A stretch of DNA of 64,000 nucleotides from Myxococcales bacterium. GTDB taxonomy: Bacteria > Myxococcota_A > Polyangia > Polyangiales > Houyiibacteriaceae. A model generated the notes under the pieces. It did no database searches. It was not told where the DNA came from and saw only the letters and a list, made by a program, of their open reading frames with translations. Every line of letters begins with the position of its first letter. Positions within the stretch are counted from its first letter, which is position 1. The position numbers were made by a program, and so were the translations under genes. Below, piece by piece: positions 1 to 7,627 of this stretch. The stretch lies in assembly GCA_029863605.1 (NCBI GenBank), contig JAOTVB010000007.1, positions 1 through 64,000 of the forward strand, written 5' to 3'.

Positions 1-1445
1 CTCCTGAGGTTCCGGTCGCCCCAGGCTCCACGGTCACATGCACCGCGGACACCACCGACGGCGACACCGACTGTGACAAGCAAAAGATTGTCCAGGTCAC
101 CTGTCCGGGTCTCTCTCCCTGTCAGACGTTCGCCGCTGGTGGCGGCACCTGCAGCATCTGCGCGGCCTGCGACAACGCAGTCTGCGACGGGGCCTCAGCG
201 GCCACGTGCTGCACAGTCCCGCAAAACGAGGGTGTGGATTGCTCCTCGGAGAACCCGCCCCTGGCCTCCTGTCAAGGCGGCGTCTGCACCACCGATGCTT
301 GCGCCAGCGACGCGGACTGTGAAGACGCGGGCACGGCATGCTTGGTCGCTCCACCGGGCGCTTGCGATCTCGGAACGGGCATCTGCGCCCCAGAGGTTCC
401 TGGCCCCGCGGGCGTTTCCTGTAACTCCGCCACCGGCGGTCCTGGCGTCACCGGCACCTGCAATGCCGCGGGCACCTGCGTCGACAACTGCACCGGCGTT
501 GTCTGCGACGACGGCAACGCGTGCACCGACGACCCAGCGTGTGACGCGGCAGCGGGCGGCATTTGCCCACCACCGGTCAACGACGACACCAACACCTGCA
601 CCACGTGCGCGAGCGGAACGTGCGTATGTCTCGCCGGCGCTTGCATCGACGGCTGCACGGTCCCAGCGGATCAAAACAACCCGGGCATCCCGATGGCATG
701 TCGTAACTCCTTCAACCAGGTGGTTTCGACATTCCCGATCGACCTGCTGAACGTCAGCACGGGCGGGGAGTGCGTCTTGTCAGGTACGCCGATGACCATC
801 TCTTACGACCCGGTCATCGCCCTCGACACGGCGTTCCTACAGGCCGCAGCGGAGACCCTCTGCGATCTCGGAACCGCGTTGACGCAGGCCGATGTCACCG
901 TCGCCCAGGTCTCGGTTGACGAGGTCCTTGGTGGCGCAACCTGCACCGAGCAGCTCTCGTTGCTGACCCCGGTGCCGCAGACCGTCATCCTCGACGTCAC
1001 GGTCACTGGTATCTGCGGAGCTGGCGGTTCGGTCACCGTCAACTCGGGTGTCTCGCTCCCGCTTCCGTCCAATGTGCTACCTTGCACGCCGGGCGCGGTA
1101 GGAGCCGACATGGCGCTCTGCTCGACCGGTACCGTGCCGCTCAACATCACGCTTGCGAATCCTCCGGTTCAGAGCTTCGTCGGTGTGTCGGTTAGCGGTG
1201 GCGCGATTCAGGTCGTCTTCCAGTGCAACACCTCGTCCACGACGAGCCCGGCGCCAGGGGTTACCGTCAGCTGCACGGCCCCGAACCCGACAGGCGCGTG
1301 TGCCGCACTACCCCCAGGCAACGTCGGCGCGACGCCATTCCCAGTATCGGATTGCGATTTCTCGGGTGGCTTCCCCGGCTCGTGCACGACCGTCCCGGTC
1401 GGCGTCGACCCACTCACCGTGTGTCCGACGTACGTGGTTCAGTAA
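1..1445 (+). CDS. Cys-rich secreted protein, 5'-partial, with shared C-terminal domain (paralog 1)
   Basis: The reading frame is open from base 3, so the gene begins before the window; a GTG at 234 is internal and not the true start. The N-terminal part seen here ends a Cys-bearing domain (DCDKQKIVQVTCPG) like those of the lipoprotein at 11685. A Cys-rich stretch follows (motifs such as CDDGNACTDDPACD), of the kind common in extracellular proteins of Myxococcota. From about base 693 (ACRNSFNQVVSTFP) to the end there is a domain of about 250 residues also found at the C-termini of the genes at 7628 and 10389. It has conserved cysteines and a conserved VPQTVxLDVTVxGxCGAGG core. I cannot assign a family to this domain. 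An extracellular or surface role is inferred from the cysteines and from the signal peptides of its paralogs. A strong hairpin terminator follows. Confidence 0.8.
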   Translation, partial: PEVPVAPGSTVTCTADTTDGDTDCDKQKIVQVTCPGLSPCQTFAAGGGTCSICAACDNAVCDGASAATCCTVPQNEGVDCSSENPPLASCQGGVCTTDACASDADCEDAGTACLVAPPGACDLGTGICAPEVPGPAGVSCNSATGGPGVTGTCNAAGTCVDNCTGVVCDDGNACTDDPACDAAAGGICPPPVNDDTNTCTTCASGTCVCLAGACIDGCTVPADQNNPGIPMACRNSFNQVVSTFPIDLLNVSTGGECVLSGTPMTISYDPVIALDTAFLQAAAETLCDLGTALTQADVTVAQVSVDEVLGGATCTEQLSLLTPVPQTVILDVTVTGICGAGGSVTVNSGVSLPLPSNVLPCTPGAVGADMALCSTGTVPLNITLANPPVQSFVGVSVSGGAIQVVFQCNTSSTTSPAPGVTVSCTAPNPTGACAALPPGNVGATPFPVSDCDFSGGFPGSCTTVPVGVDPLTVCPTYVVQ

Positions 1446-1484
1446 CGACGGCATAGCCGCTCCCAGGAGCAGCTAATACAGATG

Positions 1485-1522
1485 AGACCCGCGGGCTTCG
1501 GCTCGCGGGTCTTGTCGTTTTT
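1485..1522 (+). terminator. Rho-independent terminator
   Basis: AGACCCGCG pairs with CGCGGGTCT around a GC-TTCG-GC tip, and a T-rich tract (gtcgttttt) follows. It lies 40 bases after the stop codon of the first gene and before the lipoprotein gene at 1583. Confidence 0.85.
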
Positions 1523-1582
1523 GCGTAAGCGCTCCCACCATTGAGCGGCACATCCCCCCGTCATGTGGTAAAGAGCGCGCCT

Positions 1583-2593
1583 ATGCGTATTCTGATCCTG
1601 TTCCTGATCGTGGCGGGCGCTTGCTCGCGCAGTGAGACGTCCGAACCCGTTGAGAAAGCCCCGGAGCCCACGGCTGAAGAGGCGCCCAAACCCGCAAAAG
1701 AGGCCGCGCCCGAGCCGCCGCCCGCGCCACCTCCTGGCCTCGAAGCTCCAATCGACCTCGACGCGCCGCCGACAGTGACGCTCCTCGATGCGGGCAAGGC
1801 GCCCCACAAGGCCCTGCGCGCGAGCTTCGAACCCGGGGCGAAGCAATCACTTCGGGTCGAAAGCCATTGGACAGTCGAGACCGTGTACGGTCCCCTGGTC
1901 CGCACCAAGGCCGTGATGCCATCGCTCGTCTACGAGCTGCAGACGGAAGTCAAGGAGGCCAGCGACGGGGGCGCTCAGTTCGCGTTTCGAGTGACCAAGG
2001 TCACCGCCAAATCGAGCAAGGAGGTCAAGCCGGGGCAGTTCGAGGCCGCCAAGAAAGTGGGGGCCTCGTTGGAGGGTGCGACCGGGAGCTTTTCGATCAG
2101 CCCTCGAGGGATGGTCGAGGACCTCACGATCGACGCGCCTTCGGATGCTTCCCTGTTCGCGAGCGACATGATCGATCAGGTCAAACAGGCGATACGCCTT
2201 TCGAACCTACCGCTCCCCGAAGAGCCCATCGGCAAAGGCGCGAAGTGGACCGCTACCCAGGTCCTCGAGCAGCGAACTGCAAAGATCAAGCACACGTCGA
2301 CCTTCGAGCTCGCGGATGTGAAGGGCGAGCGGGTGAGAGCCATGAGCGAGCACGCAACGGAGACACCCAAGCAGAAGCTGAAGTTGCCGGGGAGCCGCTC
2401 GGGCGCGACCTTCGACCTCGACAAACTCGAGTTCTCCGGAGAGAGCAAGGGCGCCTGGCAACTGAATCAGCTCGGACCAGCTTCGGCCTCCGAGCACACG
2501 GTCAGCGTGTTCGTGATGACGGCGACAGCTCCCAAGCGCGAAACCGTCATCATGTCGGTGGACACGACCCTCGAGATCAAGGCGAAGCCCTAG
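1583..2593 (+). CDS. Lipoprotein of unknown function
   Basis: This 336-aa protein starts at the ATG at 1583, because MRILILFLIVAGACSR from this codon forms a short lipoprotein signal with Cys near residue 13. An upstream ATG at 1541 in the same frame would bury that signal. Residues about 15-55 are a Pro/Glu/Ala-rich linker (EKAPEPTAEEAPKPAKEAAP), typical of a spacer between the lipid anchor and a folded domain. The rest is a soluble domain with no cofactor or catalytic motif I can recognise. It is probably anchored to the outer membrane facing the periplasm. The gene is convergent with the sulfatase gene at 2672. Confidence 0.75.
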   Translation: MRILILFLIVAGACSRSETSEPVEKAPEPTAEEAPKPAKEAAPEPPPAPPPGLEAPIDLDAPPTVTLLDAGKAPHKALRASFEPGAKQSLRVESHWTVETVYGPLVRTKAVMPSLVYELQTEVKEASDGGAQFAFRVTKVTAKSSKEVKPGQFEAAKKVGASLEGATGSFSISPRGMVEDLTIDAPSDASLFASDMIDQVKQAIRLSNLPLPEEPIGKGAKWTATQVLEQRTAKIKHTSTFELADVKGERVRAMSEHATETPKQKLKLPGSRSGATFDLDKLEFSGESKGAWQLNQLGPASASEHTVSVFVMTATAPKRETVIMSVDTTLEIKAKP

Positions 2594-2635
2594 GGCTGCT
2601 GATAACAGCCCCACACCAGCGCGCGACCGGTCGCG
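2593..2635. terminator. Hairpin and palindrome between convergent genes
   Basis: GGGCTG (2593-2598) pairs with CAGCCC (2606-2611) directly at the stop codon. It is followed by a perfect 14-base palindrome, CGCGACCGGTCGCG, at 2622-2635. Neither has a clear T-tract, so a role as a shared transcription end is only a guess. Confidence 0.3.
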
Positions 2636-2671
2636 ACCACGATCACGACCACGACTGGCGGGGGACACCCC

Positions 2672-4774
2672 CTACGGCGCAGCTTCAGCGTTCTGCATGG
2701 CCCTCCTGAGCGCACCTCTAAATCCTGCAAGGCGGGGGTCAGCCTGAAGGGCCGCAAGGTTCGGGTTGCGAAGCAGCGCCTTCGGGTCGACTTCGGCAGC
2801 GCGAATCAGATAGCGCTCGGCGGTCTGCACCTCGCCCAGCCGAAGCGCGCAAAGGCCCCCATTAAACCATGCGTGAAAGCTCCGCGGTTGAAGCTCGGCG
2901 GCTTTGGCATACGATTCTTTGGCCTGGCGGTATCGCTGCTCGGCCGCGTAGAGGTCGCCATAGCCGATGTGCGATTGCGCGTAGGTGGGGTCCTCCGCGA
3001 TGGCGCGATCAAACCAGCGTCGGGCCTCGTCCGGGTTGCCCAGGACCAAACCGAGATATCCCAAAAGGCTCATCGCTTCGACGGAGCGAGGAAGGACGTC
3101 GAGGGCTTTTTGGAAGCTCTTGCGCGCGTCGTCGACCCGCCTTTCGGCCAGCTGCAGACGGCCGAGCTCGACGAGCGCGAAGTGCTGGCGTGGGTCGGCT
3201 GTGAGTGACCGCAGATAGTAGCGTTCCGCAGCCTTCCCGTTTCCCATTTTGCTTTCGCAGAGCGCCGCCGTGTTGAGGGCGGACACGTTCTTCGGCATCG
3301 TCGCGAGCAAGGGCTCGAGCAGCGCAGTGCAACCCGCGAAATCGCCATCGTGAAACAGCTGACGGGCGTTTTGAAGCCGCGCATAGACCTGCACGCCGTC
3401 CTTGGGGTCCATACCCTCGAGGCCTTTTTTCGCCTCGGGATCTGCGACGTAGCCGAGCGCGCGAAGCATCTCGACCGTGTCCTGATCGACGGGTTTGGCC
3501 TTGGGCCGGAGTGCGCCGCGTTCGAGCGCCGCGAGGGTCTTGGTGAGCTCGTGATCGAGCTCCATCGCTTGCGCGCCAGCCGTGCTCGCGCCCGCGGGGT
3601 CGGACTTCGCGGCGGATGGTTCGAGAAGATTCCGCGTCTCGCCCGGGTCCTTCGCTCGGTTATAGAGCTCGGGTCGCGGCGCCCGGATGTACGTCAGGTC
3701 GCCCACGCGAATACCAAAGAGTGGCGCCATGCCGTATTCGAGCTCGGGGTGTAGCGATTCGGAGTACTGGGTAAACGTCGGTGGGGGCGCCGTGCCGGCA
3801 ATCGGGGCGCCGAGGTCTGTGCCTTGAGTGGCGCTCGGCTCGAGCTCGAGGAGGCCGAGGATCGTGGGCATCACGTCGACGAGGCGAGCCGGGCCCGGGT
3901 AGATTTTTCCCGCAGGAAGCTTCCGCGGATAGCGCACGATCAGAGGGACGTGCACTGTCGACTCGTAAATGAAGACTGCATGCGTGGCCTCGCCATGCTC
4001 GCCGAGGCTTTCGCCGTGATCCGAGGTGAAGACCAGAACTGTATCGTCGAGGATCTTCTTCCGCCGGAGGGACTCCATCAGGCGCCCGACTTGCCGGTCG
4101 ACGCTCGCAATCTCGCCGTCATAGGGGGTGGGCGACGCTTTTGCGTCCTCTTCCGGTGGAACGTAAGGCGCGTGGGGGTCGAACAGGTGCACCCAGAGGA
4201 AAAACGGCGCGTCCTTGGACGAGGCTGCAGGCCCGTCGAGCCACTGCAGCACGAGGTCCATGGTTCGTTGTCCGGAGCGCTCTCGATTGAGAAAGACCTC
4301 GCCTTGCTCCTCGCGCCAAAGCTGGTCTTCGTACCCGTCGAACCCCTGGTGCAGATTGTACATCCGATGCAGCACCATCGCCGACACGAACGCCTGCGTG
4401 CGATAGCCCTCCGCCTTGAGGCGCTCAGCCAGGGTTACGGCCTCATCCGGGACCAGAAACGACGCGTTGTCGCGCACCCCGTGCGCAGGCGGCTCCAAGC
4501 CGGTGAAAATTGTGGTGTGCGAGGGTAGCGTGGTCGGCGCCGGGGCAATCGCGTGTTCGACCCGAACCCCTTGGGTCGCCAGCTTGTCGATGTGAGGGGT
4601 TCGCGCCGGCTTGTAGCCATAGCAACCGAGACGATCCGCGCGCAGCGTGTCGATCGTAATGACGACCACATTTGGGCGTGCACTCCCGACGTCGTCGCTC
4701 GCGCTCCGCTCGCACCCCCAGATCAACGCGACGGAAATCGCACAAATCGCCGCTCTAGATAAAAATCCCGTCAT
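2672..4774 (-). CDS. Sulfatase-family lipoprotein with C-terminal TPR repeats
   Basis: A 700-aa protein. Residues 1-21 are a lipoprotein signal (VALIWGCERS). Residues about 34-390 are an alkaline-phosphatase-superfamily sulfatase domain: NVVVITIDTLRADRLGCYGY carries the first metal aspartates, and FTSDHGESLGEH the second metal site. At the usual C/S-x-P-x-R nucleophile site the protein reads T-L-P-S-H, so the Cys or Ser that becomes formylglycine is replaced by Thr. This points away from classical sulfatase chemistry and perhaps towards a phospho-transfer or hydrolase reaction with a Thr nucleophile. Residues about 450-690 are TPR-like helical repeats (for example the NPDEARRWFDRAIAEDP region). 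The substrate is unknown. The protein is likely anchored in the periplasm. Confidence 0.85.
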   Translation of the reverse strand: MTGFLSRAAICAISVALIWGCERSASDDVGSARPNVVVITIDTLRADRLGCYGYKPARTPHIDKLATQGVRVEHAIAPAPTTLPSHTTIFTGLEPPAHGVRDNASFLVPDEAVTLAERLKAEGYRTQAFVSAMVLHRMYNLHQGFDGYEDQLWREEQGEVFLNRERSGQRTMDLVLQWLDGPAASSKDAPFFLWVHLFDPHAPYVPPEEDAKASPTPYDGEIASVDRQVGRLMESLRRKKILDDTVLVFTSDHGESLGEHGEATHAVFIYESTVHVPLIVRYPRKLPAGKIYPGPARLVDVMPTILGLLELEPSATQGTDLGAPIAGTAPPPTFTQYSESLHPELEYGMAPLFGIRVGDLTYIRAPRPELYNRAKDPGETRNLLEPSAAKSDPAGASTAGAQAMELDHELTKTLAALERGALRPKAKPVDQDTVEMLRALGYVADPEAKKGLEGMDPKDGVQVYARLQNARQLFHDGDFAGCTALLEPLLATMPKNVSALNTAALCESKMGNGKAAERYYLRSLTADPRQHFALVELGRLQLAERRVDDARKSFQKALDVLPRSVEAMSLLGYLGLVLGNPDEARRWFDRAIAEDPTYAQSHIGYGDLYAAEQRYRQAKESYAKAAELQPRSFHAWFNGGLCALRLGEVQTAERYLIRAAEVDPKALLRNPNLAALQADPRLAGFRGALRRAMQNAEAAP

Positions 4775-4977
4775 ACTAGGTGAGGAACCGTCCGAGAAGA
4801 GACAGCACGTGCGGGTGAAAGTAAGGATGGCTCATCGCTGAACGAATGCAAAGAGTGTCTCGCCACCGACGCGCACCCACACACACCAGAACACCCCCCA
4901 ATTTGCTTAGAAACACCGAGGTTTTGGGGAATGCGTCAACGCTGGACCTGTGTTATCACTTTCGTTCCGGAGGTCTT

Positions 4978-6675
4978 ATGAAATCCCGTTGGTTGGCTTA
5001 TGTGTTGCTTGGAGCCGTATCGTTTGGGCTCGCGTGCAAGGGTGGTGACGGTGGCGGTAGCTTTCTGGAAATCATTGAATTCTTCCCGGAGAATGGGCGG
5101 GAGGACGTCCAAGTCGAAGTCCGCATCGCAGTCCGGTTGAGTGATCGAATCGATCCAGCGACCCTCACAAGCGAGACTTTCTTTCTCACCGACGAAGACG
5201 GCGCGGTCGTGCCGAGTACGGTCACCATCCTCGATGAGCCGAACGCTGAACCGTCGCAGAGGGGCACCGCGGCCGAGTTGAAACCGGTCGCCCCACTCGC
5301 GGTCATCACGAACTTCACGGTCACCGTCACTACCGATCTCATGTCGACCGGTGGCCTCACCCTCGAAGAGGACTTTGAGTGGAGGTTCAAGACCCTGGAC
5401 GCAGAGTGGGGCGAGTCCGAATGGATCGAGCCGTTGGGCCCGGGGACCTCCTCGACACAGGAAATCGCGATCGATGAGCAACTGAACGCAATTGCGGTGT
5501 GGGAAATCGACGACGGAGTTGGAACCAGCATCGTTGCCAACCGTTACACCCGCACCGATCTGTGGGGCGAGCCAGAGCCGATCGACGATGGGAATGGCGA
5601 CGCTACCAATCCCCAGTTAGCGGTGGATGGCGCAGGCAACGGGTTCGCGGTTTGGGTGCGAACCGAGGCTGGGACCACCAACATCTGGACTACCCGCTAC
5701 GACGCCGAGCAAGGAAGTTGGGACACACCAGCGCTCCTGCAAAACGGCGACGTCACCCGGGCGCGCGACCCGTCCGTCGCTGCCGACCGGTTAGGCAACG
5801 CCGTCGCGGTCTGGGTGCAGATCGACCTCGACACCGGGCGAGAAGTGATTCGGGCGATTCGGTACGAACCAGGCACCGGCTGGGGGGACGCCGTAACCAT
5901 CGGGGTGCCGGGCACGTTCATTGCGGCAGGAAGCACGGCCGTTGGGATGGACGATGACGGCAACGCCATCGCGGTGTGGGATCCGCCCGCAGGCCTACTC
6001 TGGGCGAACCACTACACGCCCGGCTCGGATTGGGGCGGGGCAGTGCCGATCAAGTCCGATGGGACCACCAGTGCCGATGGCTTTCGGCTAGATGTCGGGG
6101 CCAATGGCGATGCGTTCGTGATTTGGGTCCAGGACAATGGCGACGAGATGGAACCGCGCAACGATATCTGGTCCGCTCGCTTCGCGGGAGGCGTCTGGAG
6201 CGATCCCGGGCGAATCGATCGCCATGATGGGGGCGACAAGAGCGCACCCGACATCGCGGTCGACGGGGCGGGCGTCGCTTACGCCGTCTGGTCGCAGATC
6301 GATCCGGCCTTTGCGAACATCTGGGCGGCCCAGTACACGCCGGACACGCCGGGCTTATGGGGCATCCCGGAACTCATCGAGCCAGAAAACCCTGACCCCA
6401 ACGAAGACGGCGATGCGACTGTACCGCGTGTCGAGGTCAACCGCGCGGGCAATGCCTTCGTCGTCTGGCGTCAGATTTGGGATAGCTGGGGCAGCGTCTG
6501 GTCCAATCGGCGCGACCCATTAGACACCACTTGGAGGACCGCCGAGCGCATTGAGGACATTCCTGAGACGGCGTTCCTACCCACGATCGCGGTCGACGAA
6601 GCACGCCACGCCCACGCGCTCTGGCTGCACTCAGAGAGCGATACCAATAAGCTACGGACGAGCCGGTTCGAGTAA
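4978..6675 (+). CDS. Lipoprotein with Big_5 Ig-like domain and propeller-like repeats
   Basis: This 565-aa protein starts at the ATG at 4978, which has GGAGG at 4969-4973 and gives the lipoprotein signal MKSRWLAYVLLGAVSFGLAC. Residues about 30-125 look like a bacterial Ig-like (SbsA/Big_5) domain: IEFFPENGREDVQVEVRIAV, then a 'TSETFFLTDEDG' strand. After that there are six to eight repeats of about 50-60 residues built around 'D..GNAxAVW' followed by 'W..P..I'. This pattern suggests a beta-propeller or sialidase-like fold, but no Asp-box catalytic set is evident. The domain order suggests a cell-surface binding protein. The ligand is unknown. It is convergent with the next gene, with 13 bases between the stop codons. 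Confidence 0.8.
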   Translation: MKSRWLAYVLLGAVSFGLACKGGDGGGSFLEIIEFFPENGREDVQVEVRIAVRLSDRIDPATLTSETFFLTDEDGAVVPSTVTILDEPNAEPSQRGTAAELKPVAPLAVITNFTVTVTTDLMSTGGLTLEEDFEWRFKTLDAEWGESEWIEPLGPGTSSTQEIAIDEQLNAIAVWEIDDGVGTSIVANRYTRTDLWGEPEPIDDGNGDATNPQLAVDGAGNGFAVWVRTEAGTTNIWTTRYDAEQGSWDTPALLQNGDVTRARDPSVAADRLGNAVAVWVQIDLDTGREVIRAIRYEPGTGWGDAVTIGVPGTFIAAGSTAVGMDDDGNAIAVWDPPAGLLWANHYTPGSDWGGAVPIKSDGTTSADGFRLDVGANGDAFVIWVQDNGDEMEPRNDIWSARFAGGVWSDPGRIDRHDGGDKSAPDIAVDGAGVAYAVWSQIDPAFANIWAAQYTPDTPGLWGIPELIEPENPDPNEDGDATVPRVEVNRAGNAFVVWRQIWDSWGSVWSNRRDPLDTTWRTAERIEDIPETAFLPTIAVDEARHAHALWLHSESDTNKLRTSRFE

Positions 6676-6688
6676 CCTGCGCGCGACG

Positions 6689-7318
6689 TCAGAGACTCGT
6701 TTCAAACGTCGCTTCGAGGAGGAACATCGCCGTGCATGGCGACTCGTCGTTTACGGCGGCGATCGCATCGCGGAACGTGCAAGTCGCGTTGTTGTTAGCG
6801 TCAACCTCGCCCATGAAGATGGTTTCGACCTGTCTCGTGTCGATCCGGATCGCCTGGTTGCTTGAGGACGTGAGCGTGTGCGTCTGCACCTCGACTCGAC
6901 ATTGATCGCCGGCCATGCCGCCCTCGCCGGGGATCGCCCAACCTATCCATCCCCCAGCGTCGCTACCCTGAAAAAACGAATAGTTCGCGCCGATCGTCGC
7001 GAGGTTGGTCACCCTTGCACGGCAATCGTCGACGCTGCCGCAGAACCGGCCCACTAGAAGGGCCTGGTCCGGATCGCCGGTGGACGGGACGCTGTACAGT
7101 GCGAGGCGGGACGTCCCGCTCACGTCCATCATCTGGTCACATCCGTTTTGGCTCCGCTGGTACCGAGTGATTTGATAGATGCCTAGTAGCTCGGTGTCGA
7201 CGCTTGGACCTTCGTTGCCGCTACTACCGCAGCCAAGTGCCCCGCTACTGGTGCAACCCAAGGTCAAGCAAGTCACCATGAAAATGGTTTTCGCGATGTA
7301 AGTGGTCGGTTTGGCCAT
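6689..7318 (-). CDS. Lipoprotein of unknown function
   Basis: A 209-aa protein. I chose the ATG at 7318 because it gives MAKPTTYIAKTIFMVTCLTLGC, a good lipoprotein signal (LTLGC), and because GGAGAG lies about ten bases upstream. The frame extends upstream to 7378, but that part is not signal-like. After the lipid Cys there is a short Gly/Ser spacer, then a soluble domain with several cysteines (CDQM, CGSVDDCRARV, CRVEVQ, CTFRD, CTAMF) that probably form disulfides. No known domain is recognised. It is divergent from the paralog gene at 7628. Confidence 0.75.
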   Translation of the reverse strand: MAKPTTYIAKTIFMVTCLTLGCTSSGALGCGSSGNEGPSVDTELLGIYQITRYQRSQNGCDQMMDVSGTSRLALYSVPSTGDPDQALLVGRFCGSVDDCRARVTNLATIGANYSFFQGSDAGGWIGWAIPGEGGMAGDQCRVEVQTHTLTSSSNQAIRIDTRQVETIFMGEVDANNNATCTFRDAIAAVNDESPCTAMFLLEATFETSL

Positions 7319-7627
7319 CTCTATATACTCTCCGGTTTGTGCCGCTCGTACGGGGGACGACCGAGCGATCGTGCTCAAGGAAGGTCTCAGTATTCAGCCT
7401 TCGACCCGCAATTCAAGCGCTCATCGGGGGGCCCGAGTCCGCGTCGTCCGTCGCTCTTGAGCCACCGTGCGACCTTCCTGGGGGCTCGGCGTTGTGAGCT
7501 ACAACACACAGAGATCATTACGTTGTTGGAACCGGGGTTAAGGGTCTTGAAACGCGCGTTCCTTCGATGGTAGCGTCGCTTTCCCCCACTTGTAGACACC
7601 GCCCCACCCCCTCTTGAGGAGGCTCTC
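7319..7627. promoter_or_regulatory. Divergent intergenic region
   Basis: These 309 bases separate two divergently transcribed lipoprotein genes and must hold promoters for both. I see a small inverted repeat, GTTGT-GAGCT-ACAAC, and good ribosome-binding sites at each end (GGAGAG on the minus strand and GAGGAGG at 7616-7622 on the plus strand). No convincing -35/-10 pair stands out. I found no coding potential here. Confidence 0.4.
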
